From: Tridacna crocea
Taxonomy: Eukaryota > Mollusca > Bivalvia > Cardiida > Cardiidae
DNA length: 64,000 nt
Direction: 5' to 3'
Assembly (NCBI GenBank): GCA_943736015.1
Contig: OX031063.1
Span: 34,068,172-34,132,171, forward strand
Positions 35,096-45,316 of this stretch are shown in pieces; the first letter of the stretch is position 1, and the number at the start of each line of letters is the position of its first letter. The position numbers and the translations under genes are program-made. The notes below the pieces were generated by a model. That model was not told where the DNA came from and made no database searches. It was given only the letters and a program-made list of their open reading frames with translations.

Positions 35096-35914
35096 TACTA
35101 TGATTTTGGTGTAAAATGCATGACGGAGATGCATTTAACCTTGTTTGGCTAGAGCATGGGTCATTTGTTTATTCCATTCTAATTCTAATGCTAGACTGAG
35201 AGAAAGTAACACTTTTTGAATTGTGAAACCATTCAGTTTAGCCAATCAGAACTTAAGTTTCTTTAAGACCTGGGGAAAAAATGAGAGTAAGACTGAAAAT
35301 GTTCTTTAAAATGGTACATGAATAAGGACCTCGATGCGTTTATGTACACAGTTTACAGAGACTACCATGTATTACATATTACATTTATGTGGCCGAAGCC
35401 GAAAATATCGACAACAGGTGCAAAAATACCAAGTACATACTCTGAAATTGTTCGCTTCTATTCTGCACACACACATACACAAAAAGATGTTGTAAATACT
35501 ATTATTGAAACTGATAACATAATAATACAAAATCGGATAAAAGCGCGCAGCCTTACAAACCGTGCAATAATTACAGGTGTAAACAACAAAACAATCAGTC
35601 ACCTTTTATAATCGTATTGTCATTGTTTTGATTGTTGAGAAATTTGAGAAGTATTTTACGTCTAAGTGATAAATACCAATCTCTTATCGGTTTTACGACT
35701 TCTGTAACGTCCTTCGTTTTTACTTGTACCGCCTTCGGATAATTAGATAATGACGAGTAAAAGGGTGTTGAATACTAACAATTACTGTAAGTCAAGTAAG
35801 TGGAGTAATTGTTTAAACAAGAGGCTTTAAGAATTTCACGAATCCCAGCGCATGTATCATTTTGATTGTGGCTTCTGTATTGTGTACATGTGTGGAATTA
35901 AAATTTTCTTTTAG

Positions 35915-35953
35915 AGTTGCAAGAAAAAAAAATATTGTTCTGCAAAACTAAAG
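35915..35953 (+). other. possible 5' UTR exon or splice donor for the Ly6-like gene
   Basis: AAAG followed by GTAAGTC at 35954 is a strong donor, and CTTTTAG at 35908-35914 could be an acceptor. A noncoding exon is required upstream of 37582, and this is the best donor noticed, but nothing ties it to the gene directly. Confidence 0.2.
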
Positions 35954-36654
35954 GTAAGTCATTTACATCTTTACTTTTTTCTTTTTTGAACAATATTATG
36001 ATAATGGTGATTAGGCCTAGCAGGGTTCATAATAAACAATATATGATCCTGATCTAAGTTAAAGACTTTTTCTGTGAAAAATCTGCATTTGAGAAAAAGC
36101 TGCTATCAAAGATTGTCAAAATAAATTATTTATAGCGAAATTATGGAGAAAACCGCAGCTCGCATTGAATTGTGGAATTACTCTGAGGTCAATTCATGCA
36201 TATAAAAACAAGACTACCTCAATGCAAATAGTGGATTTTTTCACTTTGGGTTCAGTAGACATTATTCCATTTATTATCGTTATAAAGATGCTTTATGTAC
36301 TTAAATAAAAAAAATTAGGATACGTAAGCAAGATTATGCATGGGAACAAACTACGCATAGCAGAGAATTTAGTGTATGAAAGCCGTCGCAACATTGTAGT
36401 CTATTATAACATTTTCCCTGAAGTATATTGTAAATAACATTACGAAATAGCTCATCTAAAAAGCGATGTACTCTGATGTGGAGTTTCGTGGAATTCATGA
36501 AACACCGCGATAGGATAAAAATACAAGAATTATAGTTTAATATAACAATAATAAAAAGGTTACATGTAAGTGACAATTTTCTAAACTTAATTGCTGACGA
36601 GAAAGTCGTATTCATACATAACCACGCAATTATAAGAGAAAGAAAGCTCTTCAA

Positions 36655-36795
36655 AACATTATGAGAATACGATGTTCTCTATGTTTCTTCATCTTTCAAA
36701 GGAAAGGGTCAATCATGGGGCCTCATTAAAACTGAATATGTCTCTACAAATGCTTTCAATTTGGACAAGTCGAAAAAATTGTCGTTTGGTAAGTC
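36655..36795 (-). repeat. degenerate TTAA MITE fragment
   Basis: ACAAATGCTTTCAATTTGGA and TTGTCGTTTGGTAAG preserved; core lost. Confidence 0.55.
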
Positions 36796-36826
36796 CTATT
36801 TAGGATAACGGTCCCTACCTCATCGC

Positions 36827-37184
36827 TTAACCCATTACCACACAGTCCCTACTTTTGACGGCCCTGAAAAAGAAGCCTTTAGAAAATTGTGGGAAAAGGA
36901 GAAAATGCTGGTAACCAGCATTTTCTCCTTTTCCCACAATGTTTTCTACCTTTTCCAAATCAAATTTCAATCGATTAGTCACATTTAATTTGCCGTCTGC
37001 AAATGCTTTTAATTGGGACAAGTCTAAAATTTTATCGTTTTCTCATTTTTCCACAATGTATTCTACCTTTCCCAAATCAGATTTCGATTTTTCAGTCGCA
37101 TTTTTTTTTTTTTTTTTAATTTATTTTTTCTTTAAGTGCTTTCAATTTGGACCAGTCTATAAATTTGTCGTTTGGTAAAGACTT
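36827..37184 (-). repeat. TTAA MITE followed by a second right half
   Basis: TTAACCCATTACCACACAGT with intact core and GTCTGCAAATGCTTTTAATT. After ATTTTATCGTTTTCTCAT another right half follows (TTCCACAATGTATTCTACCT to GGTAAAGACTTAA) with a T run. Confidence 0.8.
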
Positions 37185-37581
37185 AATTTAAAAGTAACCC
37201 GATTTCTGATTGGCTGAACCGAGTGGTATAGTTTGAACTTTCATAGTGTAACTCTGAAGAACTAAATTTTTCATTTCTGAAGTGAAGGAATTTCTGATAG
37301 GCTTAGCCAACCGGTGTAGCCAATCAGAAATTTCCTGGCTACTAACTGTAGAAGTGGACTAAAGTCTCTTTTAGAATACACAGTAAAAACGGTCTCAGCT
37401 TTAAAACTCTAAATACGGAAGTTGTTTTTGCGGGGAACCGTGATATGAAATTAAGATTGCAATACACTGGATCTGCAAAAGTCTGAAAGTGCTGTTTTCT
37501 TAAAAGTTGACAGCTGAAAGTTGAAGTGAAAAGTCCAATTTTACGAAGGTATTCATTAATTCTCCTGCTTTTTTCCTTCAG

Positions 37582-37675
37582 ATGGCCTACTTCAACATTC
37601 AGTTGATCGTCCTTGTTGTATTGCCGGTGTTTGTATGCTCTGTAAGGGTGAAAGTCTTATACAAGCCCGAAAATG
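37582..37675 (+). CDS. Ly6-like gene exon 1 (residues 1-32), signal peptide
   Basis: ATG is the first base after acceptor TTCCTTCAG; donor GTAAGT, ends in phase 1. The 5' UTR must therefore sit on another exon. A MITE copy starts 78 bases after the exon. Confidence 0.88.
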
Positions 37676-40600
37676 GTAAGTTGAAATTCAGTAATTACAA
37701 TTTCCTTCTTCGCATAACCATAAGAATGCCAAATAACCTCAATAGGCTTTTTGTTAAGTCTTTACCAACCAACAAAATTTCAGGCTGGTCCTAACTGAAA
37801 AGTCTTGCAGACGTCATCATGTAGATGTATGTGACCAAAGAATTGAATTTTATATTAGGAAGGGAAGAAAACTCTGTGGGAAAAGGAGAAAATGCTGGTA
37901 ACCAGCATTTTTCCTTTTCCCACAAAGTTTTCAAAAGGCTTCTTTCACAGGGGGGTGTCAAAAATCGGAATTGTGTGGTAAAGGGTTAACTGAAATAAGA
38001 CTTATAAAGGCTTATAAAAACAATTTCAAGGTTGCTTTTGTCACCGTCTCAACAAAGTGGACAGTATACATCAAAGCTCAGGATACATGTTTTGATCTTG
38101 ATCTACACTGACTACAAAGGAAATTAAAGCAGTGATGGACATTTGAAAAAATGATAGGGTAATACTCATGTACATGTATAAAATTCATAGCAGCTATAGA
38201 AGAAGGCCTTTTGACCCTTTCCCAAACGACAAATTTTAGACTCTTCCAAACTCAAAGAGTTTGCAGTCGGCAATTTCAAATTAAAAAAAAAAAAAAAAAA
38301 ATGGGTAGAAAACACTGTGGAGACAGGAGAAATTGCTCGTTACGAGCAATTTCTTCTTTTCCCACAGTGTTTTCAAAAGACTTAATGTACTGCAGACACG
38401 TAAAAACAAGGGCTTGTTTGGGAAAGAGTTAAGCCGTTCCACAGACCACGTTTGAAAACATTGCTCGAAACGAAAAATTTCTCCTCTTGTCACAATGTTT
38501 TCCCATGTACATGTAATGTATAAATTCATTCTTTTTGAATTTCCATAATATCAAAAGGATACTTCCGATGCATTTTGCATTTTCCTTGCGGCAGTCATCA
38601 GTTAAAAATTATACTGATATATTTTATTGCTGAGTACAAGGCTTACGTACCTTGCCCATAGGCATGATAAAACAATACAAGTAAATGATACGTGGTATCA
38701 TAAAAAAATCAAAACGTCGTTTTAATTGCACCACAGAAAATAATTTCAAAGAAAAGTAAAAAAAGGTGATTAAAATGTTTATGAAAACGGCTATCATAGG
38801 TAATATCCTTTAGATGATTTTTAGGACATTTCTGTGACAGCTTTATGGTCGAAATATCCATAAATCAGAGATGGAATATAATCATGATTCAAATCTATAG
38901 ATGTTCAATTCTTGCTGGGTAGGAAATCTTCGACATTGTCCAACACTGACAAAGTGTTACAACGTAACTCGAAGCAAACACGAGCTTTAGGAATATTACT
39001 TTAACCCTTTATCTGATATGCCAATTTGAGGCTCTTCCATTTCAGCAGCAAATAAAGATATGATGTCAAAAATATGGACAAATGAGGATACAAATATCTG
39101 ATTGAGTGGAAAACATTGTGGGAAAAGGAGAAATTGCTCGTTACGAGCATTTTCTCCTTTTCCCACAGTGTTTTCAAAAGCTGTCTGTTGTTGATACGTC
39201 AAAATGAGTATCTATGGAGTAAAGGATTAACTCAATATTCCATACACCGGTATATGTTTTCTACCATCCTCTTAGACACACATATACATGAACTAGTATA
39301 TCCCACTTTGAATATGTACAGGACAAGATAATTTATGTCTGGTATTGTAAATCATGGGCAGATCCAGAGGGGGGGACCGGGGGTCCGGAATTTTGGCAAA
39401 AATGACGTTATCGGATTCATGAATGGGACTGGTCTGATATAGCACAGCATTTATATAAAATACAGTAAAAATTTACAGTCAATGCAGTAAAATTTAAAAA
39501 AAGGTTCTAAATGTAGAAACCTCCTTATGGTTAGAATTGGAACGTTGACTTTTCTTGGCTTACATCCACTGAAATCCGGATATCATATAATTAAAGTCAA
39601 GACGAATGCGTTTTCGACGGGACACCCCCCCCCCCCCCCCCCGAGAAAGATATGTGGATCCGCGCATGTAAATTTTAAAGAGAAATTTTTATACTTTTCA
39701 GACCTTACATGTTACACGTGTCCAGAAAAGGCCAACAACACAGAGTGCAACAAATGGGCGCCTGACGTCTATTGTCCTTACGGTAAGTCCTTCTGCCATT
39801 TATTCAAGAAAGGTTTGTCCAAATCGAAAGCATTTGCAGACGACAAAATAAAAGAGATTGAAAATTTGAAATTTGTTTTGTGAGGGGTAGAAAGCACTGT
39901 GGAAAAAGGAGAAAATGCTGGTTACCAGCACTTTCTCCTTTTTTCCACAATGTTTTCTAAAGGCTTCTTTCCCAGGAACGTCAATAGCTTGGACTGTGTG
40001 GTAATGGGATAACCCTGATATGTAAAAAATTTAGGCTTGCCCACATTCAAAGATATTTTTCAAATACAAAGTTTTTAATGTGGCTGGATTGATGAAAGTT
40101 GTCTTTAACGGTTTGCCTAATGACGTATTCTTCACAGGTCCTAATGAAAGTATTTATTGAAGACGAATTAAATGTTGCAAAATGATGGAATATGGATTAC
40201 TGAATGGATATCTTTAGTAGACATAGTTTTAAAAAAATCCTGGTTACCTGCATATTCTTTTCACACAGAGTTTTCAAATGCTTCTTTCTTCACGGTAGTT
40301 TCAAAACAGGATTGTTTAGTATAGGGTTAAAAGAAAAGAAAACATTGTGGGCAAAGAAGAAAATGCTGGCTCACAGCATTTTCTTCATATAATATTTTCA
40401 AAAAGCCTCCCGGTTTCTCAGAGTCGCTTAAAATCAGTGAGCAAGAAAAGGTTAATGTTGATGTTTCATTCTCTTACAGGACACACAGTGTGCAAATCTG
40501 TACACCGTTTAAACAAGGAAACTGGAGAGAGTGTGTACGTGCAGAAAACTTGCGCTGTTCCAAAAGAATGTTCTACAGATAAATTAGGATGTACAGAGAA

Positions 40601-41732
40601 CGAAAACAATGAAATTGTAAGTTCATTTTATTAAGTTTTTATAGGGAAAAAAAACGGGTGTCTGATTCACATGGAGACATATTATTCCTGTGGTGGGTTG
40701 AAATCAAGATATATTTCAGTTTACTCGTAACACACGTTTACGCACTCTTTTAAACGAAGACCGCCTTAATATATGTACCATTTACTGTAAACTTACACGT
40801 CTAACGAATTGTTCTTTCAAATCGAAATATTTTACCTTACATGTAATTGAACTTTGGACATGAAAATTTTCTGCAGAACTTACAAATTGAATGCAGTCAG
40901 TGCAGATAAAAGAAAAAAACTTTTTTGCTCACATAATTTAGAATTAAAGGAAAAGTAGTAAAAACTGTGGGGAACAGCAGACAGTTTTACCTCTGGAGGA
41001 GGTATAGGTACTGATGATGTTGAAGATCGCATAACGCAGTCAAGGAATTTTATTTGAAGAACTAACGTTCAGCAAAAAGCAAACAATATCGTCTGTAATC
41101 TATACTGCCACTTTTTCAAAGAACTTCAAAATTATGATAAGGATAAAAATACATTTACCTTGTTTTCGTTATTTTCCTCTCTTTATCATATAAAACAATA
41201 ATGTGAGGGCTATGAGTTTGGGGGGGGGACATTTTAAATTGCAGTAATATTTTCAACAGTTTTCCAAAATTTACTGTATGGCAATTTAACCCTTTACCCC
41301 ATAAGGCATTTCTATGGCATATTAAATTGACCCTACATAACAGCAAAGATGAAGCCGCTCTTTATATGTAAATCATACCTTTTGATTGCATAGAAAACAT
41401 TGTGACACAAGGTGAAATTGCTCATCACGAGCAATTTCGCCTTTGGCCACAATGTTTTCTAAAGGTTCTTACAAGCAATGTGTAGAAATGAGTATTTATG
41501 GAGTAAAGGATTAACTTGTCATTCCACACCGATGACTAAATGCTGATATTTTCCCTTTCAGGAGTGTGTATCGTGCTGCCACAAGTCATATTGCAATAGA
41601 GAGATCCTAGGCATAATGATGTTACCTGTGACGATGTCAGAGTCAGTGCTTCTGAACAACGCATCGCCATTTGTCCTCCAGAAACACAGCCTTATCGCCA
41701 TTTTTATGATTTACCATTTTTTTAACTGTTGA
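37582..41732 (+). CDS. Ly6/uPAR-domain protein, secretory signal and probable GPI tail, 4 exons
   Basis: Four exons with agreeing phases give a 160-residue protein of the Ly6/uPAR (LU, three-finger) family. Residues 1-20 are a signal peptide (hydrophobic run LIVLVVLPVFV). The mature part opens with LTCYTCP and has cysteines at 35, 38, 47, 56, 63, 83, 89, 96, 106, 109, 110 and 115, ending in CCHKSYCN, the CCxxxxCN motif that closes LU domains. Residues 137-139 (NAS) could be the anchor site, followed by a moderately hydrophobic C-terminus (LIAIFMIYHFF), so GPI anchoring is likely but predicted only by eye. Partner and function are unknown: LU proteins include receptor modulators, adhesion proteins and secreted toxins; the anchor-like tail argues for a cell-surface role. 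The acceptor CTTCAG directly abuts the ATG, so a 5' UTR exon must lie upstream. Three introns carry many MITE copies. Confidence 0.9.
37754..37989 (+). repeat. TTAA MITE in Ly6-like gene intron 1
   Basis: TTAAGTCTTTACCAACCAAC to GTGGTAAAGGGTTAA; core GCTGGTAACCAGC. Confidence 0.9.
38211..38432 (+). repeat. TTAA MITE, TTGCTCGTTACGAGCAA core, Ly6-like intron 1
   Basis: TTGACCCTTTCCCAAACGAC to GGGAAAGAGTTAA with an 18-A run before the core. Confidence 0.85.
39001..39230 (+). repeat. TTAA MITE, CCCCATAAGGC-end subfamily, Ly6-like intron 1
   Basis: TTAACCCTTTATCTGATATG to TATGGAGTAAAGGATTAA; core GAGAAATTGCTCGTTACGAG. Confidence 0.82.
39626..39642 (+). repeat. poly-C tract, Ly6-like intron 1
   Basis: Seventeen C in a row, 60 bases before exon 2. 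Confidence 0.85.
39702..39782 (+). CDS. Ly6-like gene exon 2 (residues 32-59), start of LU domain
   Basis: Acceptor ACTTTTCAG, donor GTAAGT, ends in phase 1. Encodes DLTCYTCPEKANNTECNKW, the typical LxCYxC opening. A truncated MITE begins about 13 bases after, and may overlap, the donor. Confidence 0.92.
39796..40013 (+). repeat. TTAA MITE in Ly6-like intron 2, left end at the exon 2 donor
   Basis: TTTGTCCAAATCGAAAGCAT onward is clear; the terminal sequence to the left is eroded into the donor region. Right end GTGGTAATGGGATAA. Confidence 0.8.
40105..40331 (+). repeat. degenerate TTAA MITE in Ly6-like intron 2
   Basis: TTAACGGTTTGCCTAATGAC to ATAGGGTTAA; core mostly lost. Confidence 0.55.
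40331..40455 (+). repeat. TTAA MITE right half in Ly6-like intron 2
   Basis: Begins directly at the core (AACATTGTGGGCAAAGAAGA, centre GGCTCACAGC) and ends AAAAGGTTAA, 24 bases before exon 3. Confidence 0.65.
40480..40616 (+). CDS. Ly6-like gene exon 3 (residues 59-104)
   Basis: Acceptor CTCTTACAG, donor GTAAGT, ends in phase 0. Encodes GHTVCKSVHRLN, a VYVQKTC strand and CTENENNEI, consistent with the middle fingers of an LU domain. Confidence 0.92.
41286..41514 (+). repeat. TTAA MITE, CCCCATAAGGC-end subfamily, Ly6-like intron 3
   Basis: TTAACCCTTTACCCCATAAG to TATGGAGTAAAGGATTAA; core GGTGAAATTGCTCATCACGA. Confidence 0.88.
41562..41732 (+). CDS. Ly6-like gene exon 4 (residues 105-160 and stop)
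   Basis: Acceptor CCCTTTCAG, stop TGA at 41730-41732. Encodes ECVSCCHKSYCN, then the linker and hydrophobic C-terminus. The preceding intron holds a MITE that ends 47 bases upstream. Confidence 0.9.
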   Translation, partial: ECVSCCHKSYCNREILGIMMLPVTMSESVLLNNASPFVLQKHSLIAIFMIYHFFNC

Positions 41733-42187
41733 TAAGGGGGCTGATGCATGAACAGGTTACTCTAGCGATCGGTGTGGAGATGTTCCTCTGTGTGCCCTTT
41801 TGCAGAGGTTTTGTATCTGATCACACAGTAGACCTATAGATTTATGTCCCAGGGATTCCTTTTCGTACAGCACTGGCAATTTCTCGACATATATCATAGT
41901 AATGCATAAGTACGAACAGAGAACAATGTAAATGGAAAAAATCAAAGACTTGCGAAAGATGAGTTTTTTATCTGACGATGTTTCCAAATGCTGTCGCCTC
42001 AGAGATATTTTGAACCTGTAATATTTCTTTTAGCCTCGTTTAGGCATGCAAAATTTTAAAAATGTCAACTACACTGCAACATTGTAAAATGTGCCTGAAA
42101 ACCGTGATGGAGAAACGATTTGCAAATGTAGGGATAAGACCTTCTGGTGATAAACGTATTGCTTGGTTCAATCGATTTCAAACGGAA

Positions 42188-42193
42188 AATAAA
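42188..42193 (+). other. candidate polyadenylation signal AATAAA
   Basis: AATAAA lies 456 bases after the stop codon of the Ly6-like gene. AATAAA is common in AT-rich DNA, so this is weak. Confidence 0.3.
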
Positions 42194-43034
42194 ATCTCGT
42201 TGCAAGTCATTGAAAGTGTATAAAAAGGGACTGTTAGTTGTCTTCAAACGCTCAGACAATTTTAGATACTAGTGTGCAACTTTTGAAAGAATAGGGAAGC
42301 CTGTTACAGTTCGGATTCGTATAACAGTTAGTTGGGCAAGATTTTGAAGTTCACCCATGACTAACATACTGTTAAAGATGACTGATAAGTCATGAAAGAG
42401 CAGTGATGCTGTAATTTTGACAAGGAAATAAGAACGAAGTGCATAATTTGTTAGCGAAAGCATCTTGTTATCGTAGACAGGAAGTTCCCTAGTGGCAGTA
42501 TATTGGCGAAGGAGATGAAGATTAGTATTTGTATTATGTTTGTTTGTTTGTATAGTGCTATCCGTTTTATGAAAAAGCAGGTCGAGGCTTGCTGATACAG
42601 TGTATAACATTTTAAGTTTTATTACTTTACAGGTGTGAGAAATTGATGGAATTAAATGTTATCTAAAAAAGACGACACCCATTTAAGTTGTTTGAAATGT
42701 ACGAGTTGGTATCATCTCAGATGAGATTGGAAATGTGTCAAATGAGGTTAAAAAAAAACTACATGCTGGTCACTGGTTCAAATCGTGGAAAAACTTTGTG
42801 TAGACTCCGGAAGCTGCGAGTCAGCTTGAACCAACTTAGGTTATTTTTGTGCATTTTATTAATTAAGATCAGAATGCACCGAGAGTGCAGTTTGATATTT
42901 GATCTACACTATCTGCTTCTGGCCAAAACAACATTGAAATAATATTTTCGTGATTGATAAGGTTCATTTCATTAATTTGGCACTCTACAGTTTTTAAGCA
43001 TTTTCGAAGCCTACGGTTGATCATTCCTATGTAG

Positions 43035-43075
43035 ATCTACGTAGTGATCGTCACCTTGGCTTGCGAAGATGCGGG
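43035..43075 (+). repeat. solo terminus of the TIR element
   Basis: ACGTAGTGATCGTCACCTTG then GCTTGCGAAGATG; no partner end nearby. Confidence 0.6.
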
Positions 43076-43257
43076 TCAAGACGATAGAAGTTGGATCTAT
43101 AAACCAAGTATTTTGCTCGACACTACTTGTTTTAATATAGAGGACAGTGTCTATCAAGATCAGATTGCATATATCGTGAACCTTCCGTCATGTAAACTAG
43201 TATTGTGGTAAAAAGAAGCTTAACATTATGTTTGTGTGTGTGTGTTTTTTTTTTTCT

Positions 43258-43495
43258 TGTAACTCATTACAAAACGACAATATTTTAGGCTTGTCCAAAT
43301 CGACAGCTTCTGCAAACGACAATATAAAAGCCAGGCTGACTGAAAATTAGAAATTTGTTTTATGAAGGGTAGAAAACATTGTGGGAAAAGGAGAAAATGC
43401 TGGTTACCAGCATTTTCTCCTTTTCCCACAATGTTTTTTTAAAATGCTTCTTTATCATGGTTGTCAAAAGTAGGGATTGTGTGGTAATGGGTTGA
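43258..43495 (+). repeat. TTAA MITE, intergenic
   Basis: TGTAACTCATTACAAAACGA to GTGGTAATGGGTTGA; core perfect. Confidence 0.88.
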
Positions 43496-43659
43496 AGCGA
43501 TCCAGCATTCATTACTTTGCAGTGGTTTTTTTTTTTTTAAATCTATCGATAGAAGTCAATACATTTGCAATTTCTCCGTTTGAGAAAGCTCGTGCGTATC
43601 GGTTGTGACTGACCGTTTACCCAGACCAAACAATGCTGTTCTGATAAGATCCTCAGGAG

Positions 43660-44060
43660 GATGGCTCTGGAAAATATTATGGGAAAAGGAGAAAAAGCTG
43701 GTTACCAGCATTTCCCTCTTTTCCTCATAACGTTTTCATTCCTTTATTCAAAAGACAGTCCCTATCACTTGAGTGACACTGAATTTTATGTCTTCAAATG
43801 CTGTCGATATGAACGTGTCCGAAACTTTGTTCCCTGGTAAAGACCTAATCACATTACTGATAGAAAAGTGCTTTATTTCATGGTTTTGTGGGCATGTAGT
43901 TGTGTGTTTTGACTGTAAATTTCTTTGTTTAACTTTTATGTACGAATTTAAAGATTAAAACATTGAGTGAAATTATCATTTTATATATTTCCTCCCTAAA
44001 GCATGTCTTCTTCCCTTTTGAAAAGAGTGTGTGTAAGTTGTGTGTGCGATGGTGTGTTAT
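43660..44060 (+). repeat. local duplication, copy 1 (contains a MITE)
   Basis: GAGAAAAAGCTGGTTACCAG through AAAGTGCTTTATTTCATGGT to CCTCCCTAAAGCATGTCTTC recurs at 44495-44880 in the same orientation. Confidence 0.8.
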
Positions 44061-44095
44061 GGCTATGCCATTATTACTGACGCTTGAGGTAAGAG

Positions 44096-44131
44096 AGAGG
44101 CAGACAGACAGACATACAGACAGACAGACAT
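44096..44131 (+). repeat. (CAGA)n microsatellite
   Basis: Imperfect GACA repeats in the gap between the two local duplication copies. Confidence 0.85.
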
Positions 44132-44299
44132 TCTACAAGTGTGTTGCACAAATACTAGGATTTGTCCGTGAAAGGGTAGGAAACGTTGTGGGAAAGGAGA
44201 AAATCTCGGTGATTACAAGATTTTTCTCAACAAGGCAAGGTAGACGCCATTGCTCGAGAAATCTGTATGACCCTGATGTCCAGCGTTGAGTTTTGTTGA

Positions 44300-44430
44300 C
44301 ACGGTAGAAAACATTGTAGGAAAAGGAGAAAATGCTGGTAACGAAAATTTTCTCCTTTTCCAACAGTAATTACAAAAACCTTCCTTTCCAGGGTCGTTAA
44401 AATGATGGATTGTTTGATAAAGGGTTGAAT
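44300..44430 (+). repeat. TTAA MITE core and right half
   Basis: GGTAGAAAACATTGTAGGAA, core GCTGGTAACGAAAAT, right end GATAAAGGGTTGA. Confidence 0.65.
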
Positions 44431-44494
44431 ATCACGTGGTCGTTTACGAGTTGTTTGTCCCAGTGGAAATTAGGTCATTTTTAGCGATGATGCA

Positions 44495-44880
44495 ATGGCC
44501 CTTTAAAATATTATGGGAAAAGGAGAAAAAGCTGGTTACCAGCATTTCCCTCTTTTCCTCATAACGTTTTCATTCCTTTATTCAAAAGAGTCCCTATCAC
44601 TCGAGTGACACTGAATTTTACGTCTTCAAATGCTGTCGATATGAACGTGTCCGAAACTTTGTTTTCTGGTAAAGACCTAATCACATTACTGATAGAAAAG
44701 TGCTTTATTTCATGGTTTTGTGGGCATGTAGTTGTGTGTTTTTACTAAATTTCTTTGTTGTAACTTCTATGTACGAATTTAAAGATTTAAACAAATTAAG
44801 TGAAATTATCCTTTTATATATTTCCTCCCTAAAGCACGTCTTCTTCCCTTGTGAAAAGAGTGTGCGATGGCTGCTCTTCA
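44495..44880 (+). repeat. local duplication, copy 2
   Basis: About 835 bp downstream of copy 1 and highly similar, including the MITE core with the same CATTTCCCTC variant. Confidence 0.8.
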
Positions 44881-44937
44881 CTCAATGTAATTATTCTTTT
44901 AAAATTTAAGCAAACCGGCAGACAAATTTAACTCTTA

Positions 44938-45316
44938 TTACCAAATGACAATTTTACACTAGTCCAAATTTAAAGCACTTGCAGACGACAAAACATAAGT
45001 GTCTTCATTTGATTTCAGCAGGGTAGAAAACATTGTAGGTATAGGAGAAAATGCTGTTAACTCTTTACCACACAATCCCGACTTCTAACAACCAGCATTT
45101 TAACCTTTTCCCACAAAGTTTTCTACCCTTCTCAAATCAAATTTAAATTTTCGAGTCAAATTTATTTTGTCGTCTACAAATGCTTTCAATTTTGACCAGT
45201 CTACCAATTTGTCGTTTGGTAAAGAGTTAACCAGCATTTTCTCTTTCCCACAATGCTTTCAAAAGGCTTCTGTCTCAAGGTCATAAAAACCAGGGATTGT
45301 TCAGTGAACGGTAAAG
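44938..45316 (+). repeat. TTAA MITE split at its palindrome centre by another copy
   Basis: Outer copy: TTAACTCTTATTACCAAATG to GGAGAAAATGCTG, then the inner element, then CCAGCATTTTCTCTTTCCCA to the eroded right end. Rejoining gives a GCTG-TTAA-CCAGC centre. Confidence 0.9.
45057..45230 (-). mobile_element. inner TTAA MITE inserted in a hairpin centre
   Basis: TTAACTCTTTACCACACAAT to GGTAAAGAGTTAA, 174 bp. It lacks one arm of its own palindrome (only CCAGCATTTTAACCTTTTCC remains). Confidence 0.9.

Larger units (their letters stand above)
22840..37581. other. gene-free repeat-rich region
   Basis: No exon with family similarity was found on either strand. Open frames here are short and mostly cross MITE palindromes. 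Contents: about 20 MITE copies, two ATTC-tailed retroposon copies, one tRNA-derived SINE and palindromic cassettes. Confidence 0.6.

Noticed and set aside
35318-35611. 97-codon plus-strand frame
   Set aside because: Low-complexity composition, overlapping frame on the other strand, no splice partners or family similarity noticed.
37582-41732. Reading the Ly6/uPAR protein as a secreted three-finger toxin
   Set aside because: The domain family is shared, but the protein has a GPI-like hydrophobic C-terminus and nothing points to a toxin role.
42269-42610. 113-codon minus-strand frame
   Set aside because: Opposite the probable 3' UTR of the Ly6-like gene, with no recognisable domain or codon pattern.
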